The position numbers and the translations under genes are program-made. From Cnuella takakiae (GTDB lineage: Bacteria; Bacteroidota; Bacteroidia; Chitinophagales; Chitinophagaceae): a stretch of 32,650 bases of DNA. The stretch is from the NCBI RefSeq assembly GCF_001953305.1, contig NZ_MTFE01000010.1:2357826-2390475 (forward strand), written 5' to 3'. Below, in pieces: positions 7,849 through 15,959 of the stretch; the stretch's first letter is position 1, and each line of letters begins with the position of its first letter. The notes under the pieces are model-generated. The model ran no database searches, was not told the DNA's origin, and was given only the letters and a program-made list of their open reading frames with translations.

Positions 7849-7884
7849 ACAGGTGGTTTTGTATTTTCTGGCAAAACCACCTGT
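7849..7884 (+). promoter_or_regulatory. Perfect 13-bp hairpin directly before the four-helix-bundle start
   Basis: ACAGGTGGTTTTG (7849-7861) and CAAAACCACCTGT (7872-7884) are perfect complements around a 10-nt loop. The second arm ends one base before the ATG at 7886, so the folded RNA would cover the ribosome-binding region. It could be a protein-binding site or a translational control; no T-tract follows, so it is not a normal terminator. Confidence 0.6.
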
Positions 7885-7885
7885 A

Positions 7886-8236
7886 ATGATTGAAGATGAA
7901 ATCAGGGCCAATCCATTGCTTCGTTTATCCATTAACTTCTCCATACTGGTAATACAATATTGCGAAGTGTTGGATCAAAACCGTAAGCATGTGATTGGTA
8001 AACAACTTTTGCGTGCCGCCACTTCCATAGGTGCAAATGCCATGGAAGCACAAAATGCTGAAAGTAAGGCTGATTTCATTCATAAAATGAAAGTAGCCGG
8101 CAAAGAAGCAGATGAAACCCAATACTGGCTGATCCTCTGCAAGCATGCTAAAAGCTATCCTGATTGCTCCCATTTGTTTCCAAAGCTTGAGGAATTGCAG
8201 AAAATATTGAATGCAATACTGGGTTCTTCAAAATGA
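7886..8236 (+). CDS. Four-helix-bundle protein (23S rRNA intervening-sequence family)
   Basis: The 116-residue product reads NPLLRLSINFSILVIQYCEV, then KQLLRAATSIGANAMEAQNA, and KMKVAGKEADETQYWL. These match the four-helix-bundle family first described from open reading frames in 23S rRNA intervening sequences and related to diversity-generating-retroelement Avd proteins. The biochemical role is unsettled; related proteins are small, basic and bind nucleic acid. Upstream in-frame codons from 7853 exist, but they lie inside the hairpin and the ATG at 7886 (MIEDEIRANP) fits the family start. The gene sits between accB and accC and is flanked by inverted arms (7803-7847 and 8278-8315), which suggests insertion as a cassette. 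Confidence 0.88.
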   Translation: MIEDEIRANPLLRLSINFSILVIQYCEVLDQNRKHVIGKQLLRAATSIGANAMEAQNAESKADFIHKMKVAGKEADETQYWLILCKHAKSYPDCSHLFPKLEELQKILNAILGSSK

Positions 8237-8277
8237 AACTTTGAAACAAGTTTTTGAAAAGCTTGTGTGGCTGTTTT

Positions 8278-8315
8278 TAGCACATTAGCATATTATCAAA
8301 TTAGCTAATTAGCTT
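8278..8315. repeat. Right inverted repeat of four-helix-bundle cassette
   Basis: The arm reads TAGCACATTAGCATATTATC, then AAATTAGCTAATTAGC. Its reverse complement matches the left arm at 7803-7847. It ends 9 nt before the accC ATG, so the cassette fills almost the whole accB-accC gap. Confidence 0.7.
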
Positions 8316-8324
8316 CTTATCCTC

Positions 8325-9662
<1,338 letters not shown>

Positions 9663-9680
9663 GTACTATCTGACCTATAA

Positions 9681-9716
9681 CAAAGGGCTGCAGTGATGCA
9701 GCCCTTTGTTTTTTCC
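9681..9716 (+). terminator. accC intrinsic terminator
   Basis: A perfect 13-bp stem (ACAAAGGGCTGCA with TGCAGCCCTTTGT) closes a GTGA tetraloop and is followed by TTTTTT. It starts 19 nt after the accC stop codon. Confidence 0.95.
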
Positions 9717-9822
9717 AATATTTCAAAACGTACACTCTTTTGGATAAATATGTTTTGATAAAAGCAGGAAGCAATATTGGGCAGTAACATGTGGCAGCCC
9801 CATTGGTGCGGATGTGCAAAGT

Positions 9823-9853
9823 AAAAGCCGGCGATCAAAGAGCGCCGGCTTTT
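9823..9853 (-). terminator. Terminator of the small basic secreted protein gene
   Basis: AAAAGCCGGCG (9823-9833) and CGCCGGCTTTT (9843-9853) form a perfect 11-bp stem with a 9-nt loop. It directly follows the minus-strand stop at 9856. It could work on both strands because each side carries an A/T run. Confidence 0.8.
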
Positions 9854-9855
9854 AT

Positions 9856-10236
9856 TTATTTTCTCCTGTGATTACGGTGTGGGTTGCCTACCCCTTTTTG
9901 CCATCCAAGGTGCTTGCCATTATTGCCCTTCTTGTATTTGTATTTGCCATTTTTGTTTTTGTACTTACCGTATTTATAGTCTTTGCCATATTCCCGCGAC
10001 CTTTCGCCATACCTGCGGTCATCATCGCGGCGGATATTACGGTCGTTGTACACGATGTCACGGTTGCGGTTGCGCTCCCTGATTACGCCTTTGGCTTCAT
10101 CGGTAGTAGACCGGTTAGGATCATAGTCGCGGCGTTCTCCGCTGATTACGCGCTTTGCTTTATTGGTAGTGGAAGATTGTGCCTGGCTGCAGGCAACACA
10201 TAATACAGCAAAAAGTAGGGTCAAGATTTGTTTCAT
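9856..10236 (-). CDS. Small, highly basic secreted protein of unknown function
   Basis: The 126-residue product has a signal peptide (MKQILTLLFAVLCVACSQAQ); Cys16 could be a lipid site but the lipobox is poor. The mature part is rich in Arg, Lys, Asn, Tyr and Gly with no hydrophobic core. Two related units are visible (AKRVISGERRDYDPNRSTT and AKGVIRERNRNRDIVYNDRN), followed by an Arg/Asp stretch and a Lys-Tyr-Gly-Asn tail (KYGKYKNKNGKYKYKKG). It is probably disordered and exported, and may bind anionic polymers or the cell envelope, but I do not recognise a family. It is followed by its own terminator and preceded by the metalloregulator gene. Confidence 0.7.
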   Translation of the reverse strand: MKQILTLLFAVLCVACSQAQSSTTNKAKRVISGERRDYDPNRSTTDEAKGVIRERNRNRDIVYNDRNIRRDDDRRYGERSREYGKDYKYGKYKNKNGKYKYKKGNNGKHLGWQKGVGNPHRNHRRK

Positions 10237-10323
10237 GGCTGTTGTATTTAATCCTAAGAAGGAAAAACGATGCCATGGTAAAAAACAGGAATTAAAATAA
10301 TTCGTTAAAGGAAAGCACCTTAT

Positions 10324-11001
10324 TTATTGGTTTGCACCTTCAGGTAAAACAAGAATATTGGCTGCTACTTTTTCACTGATCACCATATTGCGCTTACCCA
10401 CCGATACATTAAAGGAACGGTCAAAGGCGTTTATACCATTTACCTGTAACCTGATACCGGGCTTTACCTGTACCTGTTGTAAATAATCCAGGAAGGCATC
10501 TGAGGTTTCCGCAAAATGCTGCACCAGGTAATTTTTTCCAGGTGTGCAATCCGTCACCGGAATGGATTGGAGCACTTTCAGGTGGCCCTCTTTATCTGGT
10601 ATGGGATCGCCATGTGGATCAAAGGCGGGAAAGCCCAGGAAAGTTTCCAGCCGGTCTACCAGGTCGGCACTTTCAATATGTTCCAGTTGCTCGGCCAGCT
10701 CATGCACCTCGTTCCAGTTGTAATGCAGTTTATCTACCAGGAACACTTCCCAAAGCCGGTGTTTGCGGATGATGACCAGGGCTTTTTGCCTGCCGGTATT
10801 GGTTAGTTGAATGGATCGGTCGGGGAGCAGTGATACCAATTCTCTTGCCTCCAATTTGCGCACCATTTCCAACACGGTAGCCGGGTTCAAATCCAGCATC
10901 TTGGACAGGGCAGCATTGGTAAGCTTGCGGGTACCTTTCTGTTCCAGTTTGTACAGCGCCTTCAGGTAGTTCTCCTCGGAGTAATAAGCAAAATGGGCCA
11001 T
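10324..11001 (-). CDS. DtxR/MntR-family metal-dependent transcriptional regulator
   Basis: The 225-residue product has an N-terminal winged helix-turn-helix (about 5-65: YSEENYLKALYKLEQ, LTNAALSKMLDLNPATVLEMVRKLE), a metal-binding and dimerisation domain (about 70-140, with RKHRLWEVFL, HELAEQLEHIES and the FGFP-like LGFPAFDPHGDPIPD), and a C-terminal SH3/FeoA-like domain (about 155-220). The His and Glu residues around HELAEQLEHIES match the metal-ligand region of the family. Whether it senses iron or manganese cannot be decided. It is divergent from a TonB-dependent receptor, and a 14-bp inverted repeat between them is the likely operator, so repression of metal uptake when metal is plentiful is inferred. 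Confidence 0.93.
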   Translation of the reverse strand: MAHFAYYSEENYLKALYKLEQKGTRKLTNAALSKMLDLNPATVLEMVRKLEARELVSLLPDRSIQLTNTGRQKALVIIRKHRLWEVFLVDKLHYNWNEVHELAEQLEHIESADLVDRLETFLGFPAFDPHGDPIPDKEGHLKVLQSIPVTDCTPGKNYLVQHFAETSDAFLDYLQQVQVKPGIRLQVNGINAFDRSFNVSVGKRNMVISEKVAANILVLPEGANQ

Positions 11002-11046
11002 GTGTAAAATTAGGGGAAGCCAGCGAATTATTTTTGGTTATGCAAA

Positions 11047-11078
11047 TATCATTTATTTGGTATCCCAAATAAATGATA
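11047..11078. promoter_or_regulatory. Probable DtxR/MntR operator between regulator and receptor
   Basis: TATCATTTATTTGG (11047-11060) and CCAAATAAATGATA (11065-11078) are perfect 14-bp inverted arms around TATC. The site lies 45 nt from the regulator start and 12 nt before the receptor ATG, overlapping the likely receptor promoter (TTTG at 11056-11059, TAGCTTTA at 11077-11084). Its position and symmetry suit a dimeric winged-helix repressor acting on both genes. Confidence 0.7.
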
Positions 11079-11090
11079 GCTTTACCTTAC

Positions 11091-13376
11091 ATGAAACGAA
11101 AACTGTTTGGCCTCCTGGCTGGCTTATGTCTATGTATTGCCCTGTACGCACAGGAAGCAAAACTGCAGGTGACGGTACGCTATGGGCAGGACGCAGTGGG
11201 TGGTGCCACTATTTCGGTTGGTAAAAACAAGGTCGTTGCCGATAGCTTGGGCAAAGCAGCAATTTTGGTTGTACCAGGCAGGCACCTGTTGCAGGTTTCG
11301 GCAGTAGGTTATACACCGGTTCGGCAGTTTTATACGCTAAAAGAAGAGGAAGACCGATCGGTTGAAATAGCGCTGGAACAGGAAAGTACCACCCTGAACG
11401 GCGTGGTGGTTACCGGTACGATGAAAGCGGTTTCCAGGCTGCAAAGTCCCATTTCGGTAGAAGTGTACCAGCCAAAATTTTTTGCCAAAAACCCGACCCC
11501 TTCCGTGTTTGAAGCCATGCAGCAGGTAAACGGCGTACGCCCCCAAATAAACTGCAGTGTCTGCAATACCGGGGATATTCATATCAACGGCCTTGAAGGA
11601 CCTTATACCATGGTTACTATCGATGGAATGCCCATCGTAAGTTCGCTGGCAACGGTGTATGGTTTGTTTGGGCTGCCCACCCAATTGGTAGATAGGGTAG
11701 AAGTGGTGAAAGGTCCCGCATCCGGCCTCTATGGCTCCGAAGCTGTGGGTGGTTTGATCAACATTATAACCAAGTCGGCGGATAAAGCGCCGCGTTTCAG
11801 CGGACAGGTAATGACCACCTCCTGGGCGGAGCACAACGCGGACCTGGGTGCCAAGATCAATGTAGGGAAACATGCCGCACTGGTGGGATTGCATTATTTC
11901 CGGTACAACAATCCTATCGATAAGAACGGGGACAATTTCACCGACCTCACCCTGCAACACCGGGTTTCGGTTTTTAATAAATGGAGTTTTAAACGCAAGC
12001 AGGCCCGTGCGGCCTCGCTGGCTGGCCGGTATTTCTGGGAAGACCGCTGGGGCGGTGAGCTACAGTGGAACAAATCTTTCCGGGGTGGCGACAGCGTATA
12101 TGGGGAGGCCATCAACACCAAGCGATGGGAGCTGATTGGGAACTACCAATTACCTGTAGCCGAAAAGTTGAACCTGGCCGTATCTGCAACAGGTCACCAG
12201 CAACGTTCGTTTTATGGCGCTACGCCGTACAATGGCGACCAGCGGATCCTGTTTGGCCAGCTTACCTGGGATAAGGAAATGGGTACCAGGCACAGCCTGC
12301 TTTTGGGCGCAGCAACCCGTTACAATTTCTATGATGACAATACCACCGCAACTGCGGACACTGCCACCAAGGCCAATCAACCCGATAAGGTAGTGCTGCC
12401 TGGCCTGTTTGTGCAGGATGAATGGAAATGGAATACAACACAGGTATTGCTGATGGGCCTGCGTTATGACCACCATCCCGTGCACGGTTCTATATGGACG
12501 CCGCGCATCGCTTGGAAATGGAACAGCACGCCCCGTTCTGTTTTGCGGCTGAATGCAGGAACCGGCTTTCGGGTGGTAAACCTGTTTACAGAAGAACATG
12601 CGGCACTTACCGGCGCCCGCGCCGTGGAGATCAGGGAAGCCCTGCGGCCCGAGCAGAGTTATAACCTGAATGCAAACTATACCACACCCCTGGTAAGTGG
12701 TTCCCAGTCCCTCAACCTGGATGTATCGGTGTGGTATTCGTATTTCCACAACCAGATCATTCCCGATTACGATACGGACCCAAATAAAATTATTTACAGC
12801 AACCTGGATGGGTATGCGGTATCCAAAGGGTTTTCTGCCAACCTGGATTTTAATATCCATCAAAGGTTGAAGGGCATGGTTGGTGCTACCCTGCAGGATG
12901 TGCGCCGTGTAGAAGCCCGCAATGGTGTTAAAGAGAAAATCCGGCCGGTGTTAACGGAGCAGTGGAGTGCTACCTGGGGCATCACCTATACGGTACCTGC
13001 TGCGGGGCTCACCTTCGATTATACGGGAAATATTTATGGACCCATGCGGTTGCCGCTTGCTGGCCCGCTCGATCCCAGGCCGGCATATTCGCCGGTATGG
13101 AGCGTGCAAAACCTGCAGGTAACAAAATGGTTTTCGGAAAAGTGGGAGCTGTTTGGGGGGGTAAAGAACCTGCTGAACTGGACGCCTGCCAAAAACCTTC
13201 CATTCCTGATTGCCCGGGCCAACGATCCCTTTGACAAACAGGTGAAATATGATGCTTCAGGCGCAGTGCAGGCAACTGCCGCCAACCCATATGCCCTCAC
13301 CTTTGATCCTACTTATGTATTTGCACCCAACCAGGGCCGCCGGTTGTTTTTGGGTATTCGGTACCAATTGAAGTAG
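11091..13376 (+). CDS. TonB-dependent outer-membrane receptor
   Basis: The 761-residue receptor has a signal peptide (MKRKLFGLLAGLCLCIALYAQ), an N-terminal carboxypeptidase-like beta domain (about 25-95), a plug domain (about 105-225, with VVVTGTMK, DIHINGLEGPYTMVTIDGMP and VEVVKGPASGLYGSEAVGG), and a 22-strand type barrel to a C-terminal aromatic/basic end (GIRYQLK). The plug has a Cys-x-x-Cys pair (C155 and C158) just before DIHINGL. The ATG at 11073 is in frame but lies within the palindrome; the ATG at 11091 gives a proper signal peptide. The regulator next door suggests the substrate is a metal or metal chelate (inference); the exact ligand is unknown. Confidence 0.93.
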   Translation: MKRKLFGLLAGLCLCIALYAQEAKLQVTVRYGQDAVGGATISVGKNKVVADSLGKAAILVVPGRHLLQVSAVGYTPVRQFYTLKEEEDRSVEIALEQESTTLNGVVVTGTMKAVSRLQSPISVEVYQPKFFAKNPTPSVFEAMQQVNGVRPQINCSVCNTGDIHINGLEGPYTMVTIDGMPIVSSLATVYGLFGLPTQLVDRVEVVKGPASGLYGSEAVGGLINIITKSADKAPRFSGQVMTTSWAEHNADLGAKINVGKHAALVGLHYFRYNNPIDKNGDNFTDLTLQHRVSVFNKWSFKRKQARAASLAGRYFWEDRWGGELQWNKSFRGGDSVYGEAINTKRWELIGNYQLPVAEKLNLAVSATGHQQRSFYGATPYNGDQRILFGQLTWDKEMGTRHSLLLGAATRYNFYDDNTTATADTATKANQPDKVVLPGLFVQDEWKWNTTQVLLMGLRYDHHPVHGSIWTPRIAWKWNSTPRSVLRLNAGTGFRVVNLFTEEHAALTGARAVEIREALRPEQSYNLNANYTTPLVSGSQSLNLDVSVWYSYFHNQIIPDYDTDPNKIIYSNLDGYAVSKGFSANLDFNIHQRLKGMVGATLQDVRRVEARNGVKEKIRPVLTEQWSATWGITYTVPAAGLTFDYTGNIYGPMRLPLAGPLDPRPAYSPVWSVQNLQVTKWFSEKWELFGGVKNLLNWTPAKNLPFLIARANDPFDKQVKYDASGAVQATAANPYALTFDPTYVFAPNQGRRLFLGIRYQLK

Positions 13377-13440
13377 CTGGAATTTTCTTGCAATTAACCT
13401 GTGGTATCAAACACCTCCTATCTTGAGTGGAGCGGGAGCA

Positions 13441-13803
13441 TCACCCCTGGTGCAACCGGTGCACAATCAGGAAGGAGATTACAATCAGGAGGAGTAACAG
13501 CAGGATGCCAGCCCACAACACGGGTTGTGCCTTGATCCCCATCTTTTCGCGGAACGCTTTCTTTTGCGCTGTTTTCTTCTTCAGGTCGCGGTGCAACTGG
13601 TCGAGCAGGAACTGCAACCTTGCCGGGTCCTGTACCTGTTGCAGGCCCTCCAGCGCATCGGCTTCAAAATCGGTGTCCAGCAGATATTTTTCCACCTCGT
13701 GCTGCTCGGCAGGCGGCAGGGTGCCCTGCAGGTAACGCATCAGGGTATCGGGGTCGATTCCGGAAGGGAACTGGTTCAATATGTCTTTAAGTTGCTCAGA
13801 CAT
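13441..13803 (-). CDS. Probable membrane anti-sigma factor
   Basis: The 120-residue product has an N-terminal soluble part that resembles anti-sigma N-terminal helices (residues 18-50, DTLMRYLQGTLPPAEQHEVEKYL), a charged linker (HRDLKKKTAQKKAFREK), and one C-terminal transmembrane helix (about 95-115, WAGILLLLLLIVISFLIV). The zinc-binding His-x3-Cys-x2-Cys set of many anti-sigma factors is absent. The start codon overlaps the stop of the ECF sigma gene by one base (TGATG), so the two are translationally coupled, and inhibition of that sigma factor at the inner membrane is inferred. No periplasmic sensing domain follows the helix, unlike longer family members. Confidence 0.75.
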   Translation of the reverse strand: MSEQLKDILNQFPSGIDPDTLMRYLQGTLPPAEQHEVEKYLLDTDFEADALEGLQQVQDPARLQFLLDQLHRDLKKKTAQKKAFREKMGIKAQPVLWAGILLLLLLIVISFLIVHRLHQG

Positions 13804-14378
13804 CAGGTGGTGCGGTCTTTTAATTTGCGTTCCAGCATCAGGCGCAGGTTGCGTTTGCCGTTTTGAATATAGCTTTTTACTTGTAAAAGGGAGAAACCGG
13901 TGCGATCACTGATCTGCTGGTAACTCATTTTCTGCAGGTAAAAAAGCGATACCGATAGGCGTTGTTCCTCGTTTAGTTCCTGTATGGATTCTTCCAGCAA
14001 AGAAAGGGTGGTTTCCTGTTCCAGCAGTTCCCCATTGGGCTGGGCAGGCTGGTGAGGGTGATGCTCGTCCTGTAGTTCCTTTACCTGTTTGTTCTGCCTG
14101 TTGCGCAACCGCATCAGGCTTTCATTTTTGGCCACCATGTACAACCAGCTTTTGAAATAGGTTACCTGGTGCTTGTTGATGTCGGTAAGTACTTTAAGGT
14201 AAATCTGCTGTACACAATCCCTGGCTTCTTCTTCGTTCTTCAGGTATTTCATACACACACCCAGCAGCAGCAGGGTATAACGCTCCAGCAATATGCCCAT
14301 CCACTGCTGATCGCCATCCTGTTGGTAGCGCTTCAGCAATTGGGTATCGGTCATATCGGCAAAGGCTTTTCCTTTCAC
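13803..14378 (-). CDS. RNA polymerase ECF-type sigma factor
   Basis: The 191-residue product has sigma-70 region 2 (about 10-85: LLKRYQQDGDQQWMGILLER, with KNEEEARDCVQQIYLKVLTD and YFKSWLYMVAKNESL) and region 4 (about 125-185: LNEEQRLSVSLFYLQKMSYQ, then GFSLLQVKSYIQNGKRNLR). The linker contains a His/Pro/Gln-rich stretch. It directs RNA polymerase to a small regulon; the promoter it reads cannot be told. The anti-sigma gene overlaps its 3' end. The 148 nt upstream, to the stop codon of the permease gene, hold no other gene. Confidence 0.93.
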   Translation of the reverse strand: MKGKAFADMTDTQLLKRYQQDGDQQWMGILLERYTLLLLGVCMKYLKNEEEARDCVQQIYLKVLTDINKHQVTYFKSWLYMVAKNESLMRLRNRQNKQVKELQDEHHPHQPAQPNGELLEQETTLSLLEESIQELNEEQRLSVSLFYLQKMSYQQISDRTGFSLLQVKSYIQNGKRNLRLMLERKLKDRTT

Positions 14379-14526
14379 AAGTGTCGGGGGTTGCTCATAA
14401 GATGCACCAGTGGTGCTGATTGCATAGCAGGAGCGGGAATTTTTATTTAGGATGATTGGTTTACTGGTGATTAAAAAACGGGAACAAACAAAATGCTGTG
14501 AATAAGCAACAAGGAATGATCCGTAA

Positions 14527-14952
14527 TCATTGACCTTTAAACCATTTCATCACCATGGCATCCCAGCCCATCATACGGACGGCTGTGTACAACAAAAGGA
14601 TGGCAAATATTTTCTTAATGGTTTCCTGTGGCAGTGCAAGTGCAAGTTTGGATCCTAGAAATCCGCCGGCAACAAAAGCTAAAGCCATGATCAGCACAAT
14701 ACGGTAATCAATAAATCCTTTGTTGTAGTAGTTGAGAACGGCAAGTATGCCAACAGGAAGCATGAGTAAACCCAGCGAAGTGCCTTGTGCCTGGTGTTGG
14801 GTAAAGCCCAGGAAGAAAACAAGGGCCGGCACAATGATGATACCACCACCAACGCCTACCAGGCCACTGAGCGTACCGGCCGCAAGGCCAATTAGGGCCA
14901 GAAGCAAGATGGTTTCCGTTGGCATGGGTTTCCTGGTTGGTGGAGTAGACAT
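14527..14952 (-). CDS. Half-size TSUP (TauE/SafE) family permease
   Basis: The 141-residue membrane protein has about four transmembrane helices and the family signature GTLSGLVGVGGGIIIVPAL (residues 26-44). Full-length TauE/SafE proteins have about 250 residues with two such halves; this one has a single half, so it would need to work as a dimer. Half-size members are known among bacteria, so truncation is not required to explain it. Transport of sulfite or another sulfur or organic anion is the family role; the substrate is not predictable here. It lies downstream of ppa, with a 16-bp inverted repeat between them that may stop transcription. Confidence 0.85.
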   Translation of the reverse strand: MSTPPTRKPMPTETILLLALIGLAAGTLSGLVGVGGGIIIVPALVFFLGFTQHQAQGTSLGLLMLPVGILAVLNYYNKGFIDYRIVLIMALAFVAGGFLGSKLALALPQETIKKIFAILLLYTAVRMMGWDAMVMKWFKGQ

Positions 14953-14958
14953 AAAAAA

Positions 14959-15023
14959 AGTTTGAAGTTTATAGGGTGGTTTTCAGCAAACAATGCTGCC
15001 TACCAAACTATAAACTTCAAACT
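14959..15023. repeat. Inverted repeat, AGTTTGAAGTTTATAG vocabulary
   Basis: AGTTTGAAGTTTATAG (14959-14974) and CTATAAACTTCAAACT (15008-15023) are perfect complements with a 33-nt spacer. The right side continues with a repeated word (GCAAACT). The repeat lies between ppa and the permease gene and ends close to the ppa stop codon. On the minus strand it could form a terminator, because a run of seven T follows at 14959-14953. Confidence 0.75.
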
Positions 15024-15033
15024 GCAAACTAAC

Positions 15034-15600
15034 TTATTCGCCGTACTTTTCTTTGTACAGGTTGATGGCATCGTTTACAATACCGTAAGCTTCTTCGCGG
15101 CTCAGGAAGTTGTCGATGCGTACTTCTTTTTCTTCCAGCACCTTGTATTCTTCAAAGTAGTGCTTCAACTCGTTAAAGAAGTGACGGGGCAGTTCGTCGA
15201 TGCTGCTGATGTGGTTTACCGAGGGATCGTTGGCAGCAACGGCAATGATTTTATCGTCCTCTTCGCCGTTGTCGATCATTTGCATGTTACCAATCACTTT
15301 GGCTTCTACCAGGCAAAGGGGCTGAATGGTTTGGGAGCAAAGAACCAGGATGTCGAGCGGATCGCCATCGAGACCAAGGGTTTGGGGAATAAACCCGTAG
15401 TTAACAGGGTAGTGGAACGAGGAATAAATAACACGGTCCAACTTCAGCAGGCCGGTTTCTTTATCGATTTCGTACTTGGTACGTGAGCCTTGAGGAATTT
15501 CGATCAGGGCAGTAACTACTGCAGGAGCGTTTTCACCAAAGTGGGCACCATGCCAGGGGTGTAATACAGTTGTTGTTTTGTTGATAATAGCCATATCCAT
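15034..15600 (-). CDS. ppa: Inorganic pyrophosphatase, family I
   Basis: The 188-residue enzyme hydrolyses pyrophosphate to two phosphates with Mg2+, pulling biosynthetic reactions forward in the cytoplasm. The family signature GLDGDPLDILVL is present, with catalytic Asp78, Asp80 and Asp83; EIPQGSRTKYEID and HYPVNYGFIPQT precede it, and the Lys/Tyr/Arg substrate residues are intact. The start is the ATG at 15600, which overlaps the crcB stop (TAATG); a second ATG at 15594 could also serve. The overlap implies translational coupling to crcB. Fluoride is a classical inhibitor of this enzyme family, so the pairing with a fluoride channel makes biological sense. Confidence 0.95.
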   Translation of the reverse strand: MDMAIINKTTTVLHPWHGAHFGENAPAVVTALIEIPQGSRTKYEIDKETGLLKLDRVIYSSFHYPVNYGFIPQTLGLDGDPLDILVLCSQTIQPLCLVEAKVIGNMQMIDNGEEDDKIIAVAANDPSVNHISSIDELPRHFFNELKHYFEEYKVLEEKEVRIDNFLSREEAYGIVNDAINLYKEKYGE

Positions 15601-15959
15601 TAATGAAACAATTTATAACCACAAAAAGTGGCAAGCAATCCAAGTACTAGGCTGGTGGTTAAATACAGGATAAAGGGAATGGTTCGGCCCGATTGCAACA
15701 GTTGTATGCTTTCAAGCGTAAAAGCGGAAAAAGTAGTGAAACCACCACAAAGCCCGGTCATCAGCAACAGGCGGCCTTCGGTATTAATTACACCCTTTTG
15801 AAAAAGGGCCCAGAAAATTCCGATCAGCAGGCATCCTGTAATGTTGACAGCAAATGTACCATAAGGAAAGGATTGTGCAGGCAAGAGTTTTTGCCCCGCA
15901 AAACGGAGCATACTGCCGGCAGCACCGCCCAACCCAACCAGTAACCATTGCTGCATCAT
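15600..15959 (-). CDS. crcB: Fluoride channel CrcB/Fluc
   Basis: The 119-residue membrane protein with four helices works as an antiparallel dimer that lets fluoride leave the cell. It has the N-terminal GGAAGSMLRF (11-20), Asn39 (FAVNITGCLLIG), and the central GGFTTFSAFTLES motif (72-84) with the phenylalanines and Thr/Ser that line the pore. The length is typical. The start overlaps the stop of the upstream lipoprotein gene (ATGA), and its own stop overlaps the ppa start (TAATG), so three genes form one coupled unit. A second Met one codon later is also possible. I see no fluoride riboswitch directly before the gene, as the space is coding. Confidence 0.95.
   Translation of the reverse strand: MMQQWLLVGLGGAAGSMLRFAGQKLLPAQSFPYGTFAVNITGCLLIGIFWALFQKGVINTEGRLLLMTGLCGGFTTFSAFTLESIQLLQSGRTIPFILYLTTSLVLGLLATFCGYKLFH

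Noticed and set aside
12150-12863. 237-codon antisense frame within the TonB receptor
   Set aside because: The receptor is complete on the other strand and this frame has no domain.
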